Below, one piece after another: positions 16,434 through 26,071 of a DNA stretch of 43,861 nucleotides. The DNA lies in NCBI GenBank assembly GCA_938038385.1, contig CALHRD010000036.1:1-43861 (forward strand), read 5' to 3'. The position numbers were made by a program, and so were the translations under genes. The notes below the pieces were generated by a model that was given only the letters and a program-made list of their open reading frames with translations, searched no databases and was not told the origin of the DNA. This DNA is from an uncultured Burkholderiales bacterium (lineage in GTDB: Bacteria > Pseudomonadota > Gammaproteobacteria > Burkholderiales > Thiobacillaceae). Within the stretch, counting starts at the first letter, position 1. Each line of letters begins with the position of its first letter.

Positions 16434-17036
16434 GTGCGTATCCTTTTGACCCGCTGGTTGCTGGTTCTGGCGGCGCTGGTCCTCGTCGCCGCTTGCGGCC
16501 AGCCCGCCCCCAGCTTGGAATTCCGTGGCACCGACATCACCGGCGCAGATTTCGGCCGCCGGCTGGAACTGGCCGACCACAACGGCGTGCGCCGCACTCT
16601 GGCCGATTTCCGCGGCAAGCTGGTGGTGCTGTTCTTCGGCTACACCCACTGCCCAGACGTGTGTCCCACCACGCTCTCGGACATGGCGCAGGCGCTGCGG
16701 CTGCTCACACCCGAGCAGGCGGCGCGCGTGCAGGTACTGTTCGTCACCGTCGACCCCGAGCGGGACACACCGGACATGCTCAGGACCTATGTGCCGTATT
16801 TTCATCCCGATTTCCTGGGCCTGCACGGCACGCCGGAGGAGGTGGCGCGGGCGGCGAAGGAATTCAGGATCACCTACCGCAAACACACGGAGCCGGGCGC
16901 GAGCGACTACCTCGTGGATCACACCGCCGGTAGTTATGTCCTGGATGACAAGGGTCGTTTGCGTCTGTTCCTGCCCTTCGCACACAGCCCGGAGGACATT
17001 GCCCACGACCTGAAAACCCTGATGACGGCAGGGTAG
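16434..17036 (+). CDS. SCO1/SenC-family copper chaperone lipoprotein
   Basis: SCO proteins deliver copper to cytochrome oxidase in the periplasm. The 200-residue product has a lipoprotein signal (LVAAC, Cys21), the CXXXC motif Cys73-Cys77 in THCPDVCP, and the distal copper ligand His163 in VDHTAG. A GTG at 16434 starts 4 bp after the Rrf2 stop; an overlapping ATG at 16429 is out of frame. It lies just before ccoNOQP. cbb3 oxidases have CuB but no CuA, so SCO here may supply CuB or act in thiol redox. Confidence 0.92.
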   Translation: MRILLTRWLLVLAALVLVAACGQPAPSLEFRGTDITGADFGRRLELADHNGVRRTLADFRGKLVVLFFGYTHCPDVCPTTLSDMAQALRLLTPEQAARVQVLFVTVDPERDTPDMLRTYVPYFHPDFLGLHGTPEEVARAAKEFRITYRKHTEPGASDYLVDHTAGSYVLDDKGRLRLFLPFAHSPEDIAHDLKTLMTAG

Positions 17037-17050
17037 ATCTGAAGCTTCTG

Positions 17051-17080
17051 TTGCGGGGCAGGCGGCATAACGGCTATACT
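17051..17080 (+). promoter_or_regulatory. candidate promoter of the cbb3 operon
   Basis: TTGCGG (17051-17056), an 18-bp spacer and TATACT (17075-17080) lie 114 bp before ccoN. No FNR/ANR box (TTGAT, 4 bp, ATCAA) is visible near it, which is unusual for a cbb3 operon and may fit regulation by the upstream Rrf2 protein. Confidence 0.5.
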
Positions 17081-17172
17081 CCGAAGCCTTTTCGGACCGT
17101 CATGTCCGAGGACCTACATGCCTGATCCCCCGGCTGAGCTGGGGGCCGTCGGCGAGTGAGAGGCGAGTGAGA
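17081..17172 (+). promoter_or_regulatory. structured leader of the cbb3 operon
   Basis: Three short hairpins follow the promoter: CCGAA / TTCGG (17081-17095), GTCC / GGAC (17104-17113), and a stem CCCCCGGC / GCTGGGGG with one G-T pair (17127-17145). Then an 11-bp unit GGCGAGTGAGA is perfectly duplicated (17151-17161 and 17162-17172). A strong ribosome-binding site AGGAGG precedes the ATG at 17194. Confidence 0.5.
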
Positions 17173-17193
17173 GATTTGCAAGCAGGAGGCGTC

Positions 17194-18642
17194 ATGGCTG
17201 CAGTCCAAACCCAAGTTGCGCAGCAGTACAACTACGACATCGTCAAGAAATTCGCCGTCATGTCGCTGGTGTGGGCAGTGGTGGGCATGGCGGTGGGCGT
17301 CTTCATCGCCTCACAACTGGCCTGGCCGGTCCTCAATTTCGACATCCCCTACATCACCTTCGGCCGCTTCCGGCCCGTGCACACCGGCGCGGTCATCTTC
17401 GGCTTCGGCGGCTCGGCCCTGTTCGCCACCTCCTACTACGTCGTCCAGCGCACCTGCCAGACCCGCCTGTGGGCGCCGGGACTGGCCACCTTCACCTTCT
17501 GGGGCTGGCAGGCGGTGATCGTGCTGGCCGCGCTGTCCTATGTCATGGGTTACTCCCAAGGCCGCGAGTACGCCGAGATGGAGTGGCCCATCGACCTGCT
17601 CATCCTGTTCGTCTGGGTGGCCTACCTGGCGGTCTTCCTGGGTACGCTGATGAACCGCAGGCAGCCGCACATCTACGTGGCGAACTGGTTCTATCTCGCC
17701 TTCATCCTGGCCACCGCGCTGCTGCACGTGTTCAACAACCTGGCCGTGCCGGTGGGGCTGTTCAGCATGAAGTCCTACAGCCTGTTCTCCGGCGCCCAGG
17801 ACGCCATGACGCAATGGTGGTACGGCCACAACGCGGTGGGCTTCTTCCTCACCGCCGCCTTCCTGGGGATGATGTATTACTTCGTGCCCAAGCAGGCGGG
17901 TCGGCCGATCTACTCCTACCGCCTGTCCATCGTGCACTTCTGGGCGCTGTCGTTCATGTACATGTGGGTGGGCACCCACCACCTGCACTGGACGGCGATC
18001 CCGGACTGGAGTTCGACCCTCGGCGCCACCTTCTCCATCATGCTGCTGCTGCCGTCCTGGGGTGGCATGATCAACGGCATCATGACCCTGTCCGGCGCCT
18101 GGGACAAACTGCGCACCGACCCGATCATGCGTTTCATGATCGTGGCCCTGTCCTTCTATGGCATGTCGACCTTCGAAGGCCCGCTGATGAGCCTGAAGGA
18201 CGTCAACGCCCTGTCGCACTACACCGACTGGACCGTGGGCCACGTGCACTCCGGCGCCCTGGGCTGGGTGGCGATGATCTCCTTCGGCGCGCTCTACCAC
18301 ATGATCCCGCGCCTGTGGAACACCCGGCTCTACAGCGAGAAACTGGTCAACGCCCACTTCTGGCTGGCCACCATCGGCGTGCTGCTATACATCACCGCCA
18401 TGTGGATCTCCGGTATCTCGCAGGGCCTGATGTGGCGCGCCTTCGACGAGTACGGCAACCTGCAGTATTCCTTCGTCGAGTCGGTGGCGGCCATGCATCC
18501 GTTCTATGCCATGCGCGCCATCGGCGGCGGTTTCTTCCTCACCGGCATGCTGATCATGGCCTACAACGCTTACATGACCATCCGCCAGGGCGTGCGCGAG
18601 GCCCGCATCGCCGAGGCACGCGTCGGCCCGGTCGCAGCCTGA
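17194..18642 (+). CDS. ccoN: cbb3-type cytochrome c oxidase subunit I
   Basis: CcoN is the catalytic heme-copper subunit of the high-affinity cbb3 oxidase. The 482-residue polytopic product has the expected His ligands: [45 protein letters not shown] (CuB region) and [11 protein letters not shown] (hemes). The ATG at 17194 follows AGGAGG; an in-frame upstream GTG at 17167 lacks one. It heads ccoNOQP. Confidence 0.96.
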   Translation: MAAVQTQVAQQYNYDIVKKFAVMSLVWAVVGMAVGVFIASQLAWPVLNFDIPYITFGRFRPVHTGAVIFGFGGSALFATSYYVVQRTCQTRLWAPGLATFTFWGWQAVIVLAALSYVMGYSQGREYAEMEWPIDLLILFVWVAYLAVFLGTLMNRRQPHIYVANWFYLAFILATALLHVFNNLAVPVGLFSMKSYSLFSGAQDAMTQWWYGHNAVGFFLTAAFLGMMYYFVPKQAGRPIYSYRLSIVHFWALSFMYMWVGTHHLHWTAIPDWSSTLGATFSIMLLLPSWGGMINGIMTLSGAWDKLRTDPIMRFMIVALSFYGMSTFEGPLMSLKDVNALSHYTDWTVGHVHSGALGWVAMISFGALYHMIPRLWNTRLYSEKLVNAHFWLATIGVLLYITAMWISGISQGLMWRAFDEYGNLQYSFVESVAAMHPFYAMRAIGGGFFLTGMLIMAYNAYMTIRQGVREARIAEARVGPVAA

Positions 18643-18657
18643 TCGGAGGAGGCGAAG

Positions 18658-19401
18658 ATGTTCAAGTTCAAGCACGAAGCCCTGGAGACCAACACCGGAC
18701 TCCTGCTGGTGGCGACCATGATGGCGATCAGCATCGGCGGTCTGGTCGAGATTGCTCCGCTTTTCCTGATCGAGGACACCATGGAGAAGGTGGAAGGGGT
18801 GCGCCCCTACACCCCGCTCGAGCAGATGGGGCGGGACATCTACATCCGCGAGGGCTGCTATACCTGCCATTCGCAGATGGTGCGACCGTTCCGCGACGAG
18901 CAGCTCAGATACGGCCACTACTCCCTGGCAGCCGAGTCCAAGTACGACCATCCCTTCCAGTGGGGCTCCAAACGCACCGGTCCCGATCTGGCCCGGCTGG
19001 GCGGCAAGTATTCCAACGAGTGGCACGTCCAACACCTGATCGCGCCGCGCTCGGTGGTGCCGGAGTCGGTGATGCCCAACTACCCCTGGCTGCTGGAGAC
19101 GCGTCTGAACTACGCCGACATCGGCGCGCGCATGCGCACGCTGCGCACGGTGGGTGTGCCCTATTCGGCCAACCAGGAAGAGTACGAACGCAATGTGAAG
19201 GACTTCGGTGTCGAACTGGCGGCGCAGTTCCACATACCCAATGCGCGCGAGAGCCTGGTGGCCCAGGTCAGGGCGGGCAACTACGACGGCGATCCCACCA
19301 GCGTGAGCGAGATGGATGCCCTGGTCGCCTACCTGCAGGTGCTGGGCACCATGGTGGATTTCAGCAAGATCAAGCCCGAGGAACTGGTCAAGTTCCGCTG
19401 A
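18658..19401 (+). CDS. ccoO: cbb3-type oxidase monoheme subunit II
   Basis: The 247-residue protein has an N-terminal anchor (about 14-37) and one c-type heme site CYTCH (Cys67, Cys70, His71) in the conserved [18 protein letters not shown]. The axial Met is probably in SVMPNYPW. It passes electrons from CcoP to CcoN. GGAGGAGG precedes the start. Confidence 0.96.
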   Translation: MFKFKHEALETNTGLLLVATMMAISIGGLVEIAPLFLIEDTMEKVEGVRPYTPLEQMGRDIYIREGCYTCHSQMVRPFRDEQLRYGHYSLAAESKYDHPFQWGSKRTGPDLARLGGKYSNEWHVQHLIAPRSVVPESVMPNYPWLLETRLNYADIGARMRTLRTVGVPYSANQEEYERNVKDFGVELAAQFHIPNARESLVAQVRAGNYDGDPTSVSEMDALVAYLQVLGTMVDFSKIKPEELVKFR

Positions 19402-19407
19402 GACCCC

Positions 19408-19593
19408 ATGCTCGAATGGTTTTCCCACGCCGAGAACACCAAGCCCCTGGGTCTGCTCATATTCTTCGTGACCTTCTGTCTGATCGTGCTCTGGGTATAC
19501 GGCAGCAGGAAGCGCGGCGCACGGCTGGAGGAACACAAGCACATCCCCTTCCTCGATGAGGCGGACGACGTCAAGGACGACAAGCATGGCTGA
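19408..19593 (+). CDS. ccoQ: cbb3-type oxidase subunit CcoQ
   Basis: A 61-residue single-span protein (hydrophobic 15-31) with a charged cytoplasmic tail (YGSRKRGARLEEHKHIPFLD), as in CcoQ, which stabilises the complex. It starts 6 bp after ccoO and its 3' end overlaps ccoP by 8 bp. Confidence 0.93.
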   Translation: MLEWFSHAENTKPLGLLIFFVTFCLIVLWVYGSRKRGARLEEHKHIPFLDEADDVKDDKHG

Positions 19594-20506
19594 CGAGAAA
19601 GCGAAACCCCAAGGCCCCCAGACCACCGGCCACGTCTGGGACGGCGACCTGCAGGAGTACAACAATCCGCTGCCGCAGTGGTGGATCTATGGTTTTTACG
19701 TGACCATCGTCTTCGCCCTGGTCTATTGGGTGGTCTACCCATCCTGGCCCGTGGGCGACGGCTTCCTCAAGGGGATCAACAGCATCACCTACACCAACGC
19801 CGAGGGACAGGAGGAGCGCTGGCACTGGAACACCCGCGCCAAGCTGCTGCGCGAGACCCAGGAGGCGGCCCTGCAGCAAAAGCCCTGGTTCGAGCGCATC
19901 GCCAACCTGCCCTACGAGCAGATCGCCCAGGACGTCGACCTGATGGGCTTCGTGCGCTCCGCCGGCCGTGCCTTGTTCACCGACAACTGCGCCGGCTGCC
20001 ACCAGGTCGGCGGTGGCGGCAAGATCGGCCACTACCCCAACCTGACCGACGACAACTGGATCTACGGCGGCACCTTCGACAAGATCCGCGAGACCATCGT
20101 GCAGGGGCGACACGGCTACATGCCGCCTTTTGCCGAATCGCTCAGCCGGGGCGAGATCGACGCCCTGGCGCATTATGTCTTGTCCCTCGCCGGCGAACCC
20201 CATGACGCACCGCAGGCGGCCCAGGGCAAGGAGCTGTTCCACAGCCATGCCGGGGCCTGCTACTACTGCCACGGCGATGATGCCAAGGGACGTCCTGACC
20301 TGGGCTCGGCCAACCTCACCGATCGCATCTGGCTGTGGGCCGATGTCCCCGGCGCGCCCGATGTGTCGTCCAAGGTCGCGCTGGTCAGGCAGGTCATCGC
20401 CGGCGGTCTCAACCGCGGCAACATGCCGGCCTGGGAGGGGCGGCTCACCGAGGAACAGATCAAGGTATTGACCGTCTATGTCCATCAGTTGGGCGGCGGG
20501 CAGTAG
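19586..20506 (+). CDS. ccoP: cbb3-type oxidase diheme subunit III
   Basis: The 306-residue product has a family-typical N-terminus (HVWDGDLQEYNNPLPQWW), a membrane helix (about 33-51), and two c-heme sites: CAGCH (135-139) and CYYCH (225-229), with likely axial Met in GYMPPF and NMPAWEG. The ATG at 19586 gives the standard N-terminus. A terminator follows. Confidence 0.96.
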   Translation: MADEKAKPQGPQTTGHVWDGDLQEYNNPLPQWWIYGFYVTIVFALVYWVVYPSWPVGDGFLKGINSITYTNAEGQEERWHWNTRAKLLRETQEAALQQKPWFERIANLPYEQIAQDVDLMGFVRSAGRALFTDNCAGCHQVGGGGKIGHYPNLTDDNWIYGGTFDKIRETIVQGRHGYMPPFAESLSRGEIDALAHYVLSLAGEPHDAPQAAQGKELFHSHAGACYYCHGDDAKGRPDLGSANLTDRIWLWADVPGAPDVSSKVALVRQVIAGGLNRGNMPAWEGRLTEEQIKVLTVYVHQLGGGQ

Positions 20507-20528
20507 TCCTGACCCAAGACCAGGCGGC

Positions 20529-20553
20529 AAACCCCGGTCCGCCGGGGTTTTTT
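20529..20553 (+). terminator. rho-independent terminator after ccoP
   Basis: AACCCCGG and CCGGGGTT form an 8-bp stem with a 4-base loop, followed by a run of T. It ends the ccoNOQP transcript before ccoG, so ccoG needs its own promoter or readthrough. Confidence 0.92.
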
Positions 20554-20618
20554 CTTCCGGAGATCAAGCGCTGACCCCGTCGGTCGCGGCCGGTGTCCGG
20601 TTACCCAAGGCAGGTGAA

Positions 20619-22049
20619 GTGGATCAGATCAAGACTCAGGAGTTGCAGCTCTACGCCAAGCGCGCCGCCGTCACGCCACGCTCGATCAAGGGCAGCTTCC
20701 GCAACTTCAAGACCGCCGTCCTGCTGCTCGGTTTCGGTGTCTATTTCGGCCTGCCCTGGGTCCCCTGGCCGCGCGCGGACGGACCGTCACAGAGCGTGCT
20801 GTTCGACATTCCGGGCCGCCGCTTCCTGATCTTCGATCTGACCATCTATCCGCAGGACATCTTCCTGCTCTCCCTGCTGCTGTTCATCTCGGCGGTCCTG
20901 TTGTTCTTCATCACCGCCCTGGTGGGGCGTGCCTTCTGCGGCTATTTCTGCTTCCAGACCCTGTGGACCGACGCCTTCATCTGGATCGAACACTGGTTGC
21001 AGGGCGAGCGGCCGCAGCGCATCAAGCTGGCCAAGACACCCTGGAGCAATAGCGAGAAGCTGCTCAAGGTGGGCGGGACCCGGCTCGCCTGGGGCCTGTT
21101 GTCGTTCTGGACGGCCGTGACCTTCGTGCTCTATTACGGCTACGCCCCGGACCTGCTTACGCGCTTCTTCCAGGGCGAGGCGGCGACGGCGGCCTACATC
21201 ACCGTGGCCACTCTCACGGTCACCACCTATCTGGCCGCCGGCCTGCTGCGCGAGCACGTGTGCATGTTCATCTGTCCGTACGGGCGCTTCCAGAGCGCCA
21301 TGTACGACCCGGAGACCCTCACCGTGCACTACGACCGCCGGCGCGGCGAGGGCAGTGCCGGGCGCGTTGCCGCCCGTACCGGCCTGCGCACGCGTGAGGA
21401 GCGCCAGGCCAAGGGGCATGGCGACTGCATCGACTGCGGCCTGTGCGTGCAGGTCTGTCCGGTGGGCATCGACATCCGCGATGGCCTGCAGTATCCGTGC
21501 ATCGCCTGCGGCCTGTGCGTGGACGCCTGCAACCAGATCATGGACAAGATGGGTTTCCCGCGTGGCCTGGTGCGTTATGACTCGGAGGTGAACCTTGCCC
21601 GCCCGGTCCCCGCGCCCCCGCGTCTGGACTGGAAGCGGCTCAAGGTCATGGGCTATGGCCTGGCCCTGGTGCTGATGACCGCTTACATGGCCTATGACCT
21701 GACCCACCGCCAGGGTTTCGAACACAGCATCCAGCAGGTGCGCCAGCCCCTATATGTGGTGCTCTCCGATGGCAGCATCCGCAACCGTTACGAGATCCGG
21801 CTGACCAACATCTCCGGCTCGGCGGATACCTTCAGTGTGACGGCGCGGGGCCTGCCGGAGGGGGCCCTGGACCTTGGCAACTTCCAGCGCGTCACCATCC
21901 GCAACGGCAAGAGTGTCACTCTCCAGGCCAGCGTCAATCTCGACCCGGAGTCCGCAGCGCGCATCACCGAGTTCGAGTTCGTCATCCGTAACGGCCGCGG
22001 CGACACTGTGGTCGATACCGCCCACTTCTTCACCCGGAGGCAGGGATGA
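20619..22049 (+). CDS. ccoG: cbb3 oxidase assembly ferredoxin-type protein
   Basis: CcoG (RdxA/FixG) is a membrane Fe-S protein reported to reduce Cu(II) during cbb3 assembly. The 476-residue product has several membrane helices, a conserved VCMFICPYGRFQSAMYD segment, and two 4Fe-4S motifs, CIDCGLCVQVCP and CIACGLCVDAC, then an Ig-like periplasmic C-terminal domain. The GTG at 20619 with AAGGCAGG upstream gives family length; an open frame extending 5' runs through the terminator and is not used. The 3' end overlaps the next gene. Confidence 0.94.
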   Translation: MDQIKTQELQLYAKRAAVTPRSIKGSFRNFKTAVLLLGFGVYFGLPWVPWPRADGPSQSVLFDIPGRRFLIFDLTIYPQDIFLLSLLLFISAVLLFFITALVGRAFCGYFCFQTLWTDAFIWIEHWLQGERPQRIKLAKTPWSNSEKLLKVGGTRLAWGLLSFWTAVTFVLYYGYAPDLLTRFFQGEAATAAYITVATLTVTTYLAAGLLREHVCMFICPYGRFQSAMYDPETLTVHYDRRRGEGSAGRVAARTGLRTREERQAKGHGDCIDCGLCVQVCPVGIDIRDGLQYPCIACGLCVDACNQIMDKMGFPRGLVRYDSEVNLARPVPAPPRLDWKRLKVMGYGLALVLMTAYMAYDLTHRQGFEHSIQQVRQPLYVVLSDGSIRNRYEIRLTNISGSADTFSVTARGLPEGALDLGNFQRVTIRNGKSVTLQASVNLDPESAARITEFEFVIRNGRGDTVVDTAHFFTRRQG

Positions 22050-22828
22050 CCCTGTTGATCACTCTTTTCGGCGGCATGCTGGTCACTGCCCTGTTCTATG
22101 CCCTGGGCAGACGCCTCAGGCTGTCCAACTTCTGGGCGGCATTGACTGCGGGCGGCATCACCTGCTTCGCCTATCTGGCGCATGCGGTGGTGAGTGGCCT
22201 GCCCGGACTGGACGTCATCACCCTGCACCTGGTGGCCTATCCGACCGTGTCGGTGCTGCTCTATCAGCTCTATGGCGATAAGGCCCGGCATGACGCCTCC
22301 ATGCATTGGGCGCCCAAGCTCATGCTGGGTTTTTTCGCCGTGCTCGCGGTGCTCTACGGTGGCTTCGTCCATATCGCCAGTCAGGGTCTGCCGCCGGCCC
22401 TGGCCGGTTGGCTCCTGCCCGGTGCCAGGGACAAGGTGGTCTACACCGGTTTCGCCGGCGTGGTGGAGCACGGTCAGGACGCGGCCAAGGGCATCTCGCA
22501 GCACCTGAAGATGGAGGACCGCCTGGCCAAGCAGGGCTGGCGGCTGGAGATCAGCGGCCTGAGCGACGTGCGAGCAGACCGGTCGCTGCCGGTCAGCGTA
22601 CATGTCCTGGACCGGAGCGGGCGGGGCGTGGACGGTGTCGATATCCGCCTGAGCACCGGCCGCCCCGGTCAGGCGCCGTCTGCGCCCATACGTCTCGAAG
22701 GCGATGGCGAGGCAGGCTATCACGCCACCCTGCGCCCGCTCGACGCGGGCAGCTGGGTCGCCTACCTCAGCCTGCGACCCGGAGATGGCAGCCCCATCCT
22801 GCTCGAACACGGCCTTACGGTGCAGTGA
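22046..22828 (+). CDS. FixH/CcoH-like protein with extra N-terminal membrane domain
   Basis: The 260-residue product has about four hydrophobic segments in its first 130 residues, then a soluble domain (about 165-260) with FixH-like features (LPVSVHVLDRSGRGVDG, GYHATLRPLDAGSW). Standard CcoH/FixH has one helix and about 150-170 residues, so this appears to be a fusion or expanded form. Its ATG overlaps the ccoG stop. Expected role: cbb3 assembly. The N-terminal domain could be a separate assembly factor; I do not recognise it. Confidence 0.7.
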   Translation: MTLLITLFGGMLVTALFYALGRRLRLSNFWAALTAGGITCFAYLAHAVVSGLPGLDVITLHLVAYPTVSVLLYQLYGDKARHDASMHWAPKLMLGFFAVLAVLYGGFVHIASQGLPPALAGWLLPGARDKVVYTGFAGVVEHGQDAAKGISQHLKMEDRLAKQGWRLEISGLSDVRADRSLPVSVHVLDRSGRGVDGVDIRLSTGRPGQAPSAPIRLEGDGEAGYHATLRPLDAGSWVAYLSLRPGDGSPILLEHGLTVQ

Positions 22829-23128
22829 GGCCGGCCGCCGCGCCGGCGGATGCGGGGCAGGACAGCGTCCCGCAGGCGCAGTCCACCGCTGGCGTGACGC
22901 AAGATGAATTTCCTGAATCCGTGTCGATGCTCTCGCTCGCCACGTAGGTCGGGCTCCAGCCCGACACCCAACCCGTCGGACTGAAGGCCGGCCCACGCGG
23001 CGTCCCGCGACAACCACTCGGGTTCAGAGTCTTGGTATTCAGCATTTGGTCAAGTTTTGCGCCGCCTTGCCGTAATCGTTGCTGCACAGGCTAGTGCCCT
23101 GGACCAGGTGAAAGGATACTGCAGCAGC
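22829..23128. other. intergenic with REP-like hairpins
   Basis: No gene is visible. It holds a GAATCCGTGTCGATG phrase (22914-22930), the hairpin pair at 22944-22992 and a short leader with AAAGGA before the GGDEF gene. No clear promoter was found. Confidence 0.6.
22944..22992. repeat. REP-like hairpin pair, second site
   Basis: GTCGGGCT / AGCCCGAC (22948-22965) is a perfect 8-bp stem with a 2-base loop. A weaker stem GTCGG / CCGGC around CTGAAGG follows at 22975-22992. Sequence and spacing resemble the pair at 15784-15844. Confidence 0.75.
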
Positions 23129-24367
23129 ATGTTCGGTCGGATCAGGACGACGCAACCCCCGGCAGTGACCAAGGACCCGCCACGCGCCGGCGTCAAGGCA
23201 CGGGGGGAACATGTCTGGCTGGTGATCGGCTTTTCCGTGCTGCTTGGGCTGATGGCCCTGCAGACCGCACTCAGCCTGCGGCAGATCGAAAGTCAACGCC
23301 AGCAGCTCAAGACGGTCATCGAGCTGGGGTTGAACAAGTTCAACCTGGTCGGTGAAATGCACGCCGCCGGCCGCGAGCGCATCCTGCTGCTGCAGCGCAT
23401 GTTCCTGGCCAGTGATCCCTTCGAACGCGAGGCGCTGCGCGCCGACTTCGGCCGCCAGGCAGAGCTCTTCATCCGGGCGCGCCAGAACCTGCTGGCCATG
23501 ACGCTGCGCGCCGACGAAAAGGCCCTGCTCGAACGCCAGAGCGCACTGTCACAGCGTTTTCACCACCTCCACCTGGAGGTGCTCGAACTGCTAGACCGCG
23601 GCGAGACAGGGCAGGCGATGCGTCTGCTGAACGAACGGGTCCTGCCCACGCAATACGCGGTGCTTTCCACCTTGACCGAGCTCTATGACCTGCAACAGCG
23701 CGATGCACGCGACATCGGCGCGCATTCCGACCGACTGCAGCAGGAGGCGCGGCGCCTGCTGCTGGCCGTGGCGCTGCTTCTTTTGCTCACCGGGCTGACG
23801 GTGGCCTATTTCGTATTCGCACGGGTGCGGGCCGTGAGCGCCGAGCGGGAGTGGCTGGCCACCTATGACCAACTCACCGGTCTGCCCAACCGGCTGCTGA
23901 TCGACAATCTGATCGGCAACGCCATCGCCCGCGCGCAGCGTCAGCGCACTCGGCTCGCCTTGATGTTCGTGGATCTGGACCGCTTCAAGGCGGTGAACGA
24001 TACCCTGGGCCACCGTGCCGGCGACCAGCTGCTCGTCGAGGTCGCCCGCCGTATGCGCCAGAGCGTGCGCGCGAGCGATACCGCCGGCAGGCTGGCCGGT
24101 GACGAATTCGTGGTGATGCTGGAGGACATCCACAGCGCGGAAGAGGCCTGGGCAGTGGCGGACAAGATCCGGATCGCGGTGCAACAACCCGTGGACATCC
24201 AGGGTCAGCGGGTCGAGGTGGGGGCCTCCATCGGCATCGCCCTCTATCCGGACCATGGCCGGACCCAGGAGGAATTGCTGCGCAACGCCGACGCGGCGAT
24301 GTATCGCGTCAAGGCCGAAGGGCGCGATGGGTGTCGGTTGGCCGAGGTCTCGCACCTGCCGGCATGA
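23129..24367 (+). CDS. membrane sensor diguanylate cyclase, AGDEF variant
   Basis: The 412-residue product has TM1 (29-48), a helical periplasmic sensor region (49-208) with long amphipathic helices, TM2 (211-232), and a GGDEF domain from about 240. The signature reads AGDEF (323-327) rather than GGDEF, with an RxxD I-site at Arg314-Asp317. Some AGDEF proteins retain cyclase activity. The metal-binding VDLDRFK is intact. ATG at 23129 is used because AAAGGA lies upstream; an earlier TTG at 23057 is unlikely. The protein probably makes c-di-GMP in response to an external signal. Confidence 0.87.
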   Translation: MFGRIRTTQPPAVTKDPPRAGVKARGEHVWLVIGFSVLLGLMALQTALSLRQIESQRQQLKTVIELGLNKFNLVGEMHAAGRERILLLQRMFLASDPFEREALRADFGRQAELFIRARQNLLAMTLRADEKALLERQSALSQRFHHLHLEVLELLDRGETGQAMRLLNERVLPTQYAVLSTLTELYDLQQRDARDIGAHSDRLQQEARRLLLAVALLLLLTGLTVAYFVFARVRAVSAEREWLATYDQLTGLPNRLLIDNLIGNAIARAQRQRTRLALMFVDLDRFKAVNDTLGHRAGDQLLVEVARRMRQSVRASDTAGRLAGDEFVVMLEDIHSAEEAWAVADKIRIAVQQPVDIQGQRVEVGASIGIALYPDHGRTQEELLRNADAAMYRVKAEGRDGCRLAEVSHLPA

Positions 24368-25558
<1,191 letters not shown>

Positions 25559-25625
25559 GCGCCCAGGCGGTACCGCCCGACGCGGCAGTGGGTGGCGCTT
25601 ACCGGCGAAGGCCTTGAACGCCCAT

Positions 25626-25648
25626 GCTAGAATCACAAAATTTCTAGC
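25626..25648. promoter_or_regulatory. inverted repeat before yajC
   Basis: GCTAGAA (25626-25632) and TTCTAGC (25642-25648) form a perfect 7-bp inverted repeat with a 9-base loop. TAGAAT within it resembles a -10 box, but no good -35 is seen. It lies 13 bp before yajC, next to the ribosome-binding site (CAGGAG), so it could be an operator or a leader hairpin. Confidence 0.45.
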
Positions 25649-25660
25649 AGGAGTCTTCGC

Positions 25661-25978
25661 ATGCCGATCCCCCCCGCCCATGCCGCCCCGGCCGAGCAGC
25701 CGGACCCTTTCCTGAGCTTTCTGCCGCTGATCGTCATCTTCGTCGTCTTCTGGTTCCTGATCATCCGGCCGCAGATGAAACGGGCCAAGGAACAGCGCAA
25801 GATGCAGGAGGCCCTGCAAAAGGGCGACGAGGTCATCACCTCCGGTGGTCAGCTCGGCCGTGTGGTGGACATCAAGGACCAGTACGTCACGCTTGAGCTG
25901 GCCAAGGGCGTGCAGAGCATCTTCCAGCGCGGCGCCATCCAGACCGTCCTGCCCAAGGGCACCATGAAGGATCTTTGA
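25661..25978 (+). CDS. yajC: Sec translocase accessory subunit YajC
   Basis: The 105-residue product has one membrane helix (about 18-36) followed by IRPQMKRAKEQRKMQEAL and a small beta domain (GDEVITSGGQLGRVVDI), typical of YajC. It forms the SecDF-YajC subcomplex that assists protein export. Ribosome-binding site CAGGAG. Confidence 0.96.
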   Translation: MPIPPAHAAPAEQPDPFLSFLPLIVIFVVFWFLIIRPQMKRAKEQRKMQEALQKGDEVITSGGQLGRVVDIKDQYVTLELAKGVQSIFQRGAIQTVLPKGTMKDL

Positions 25979-26024
25979 GGAAAGGGGGACGTGCCGGGGG
26001 ATGCGTTATACCGTGATTCCCCGT

Positions 26025-26060
26025 GATCCTGCGCTCCCCTTCCTCATCCCCCATCACCCA
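26025..26060. repeat. degenerate R2-like pyrimidine tract before secD
   Basis: CTCCCCTTCCTCATCCCCC and ATCACCCATTCC resemble the reverse strand of the R2 tail. It lies in the yajC-secD gap. Similarity is weak and could be chance. Confidence 0.3.
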
Positions 26061-26071
26061 TTCCGCTGCCC

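Noticed and set aside
17271-19559. Long plus-strand frame across ccoN and ccoO
   Set aside because: It is a shifted frame of ccoN and ccoO, whose own products are complete and have all heme ligands.
20478-20618. 5' extension of ccoG
   Set aside because: The extension passes through the end of ccoP and its terminator hairpin; the GTG at 20619 gives normal family length.
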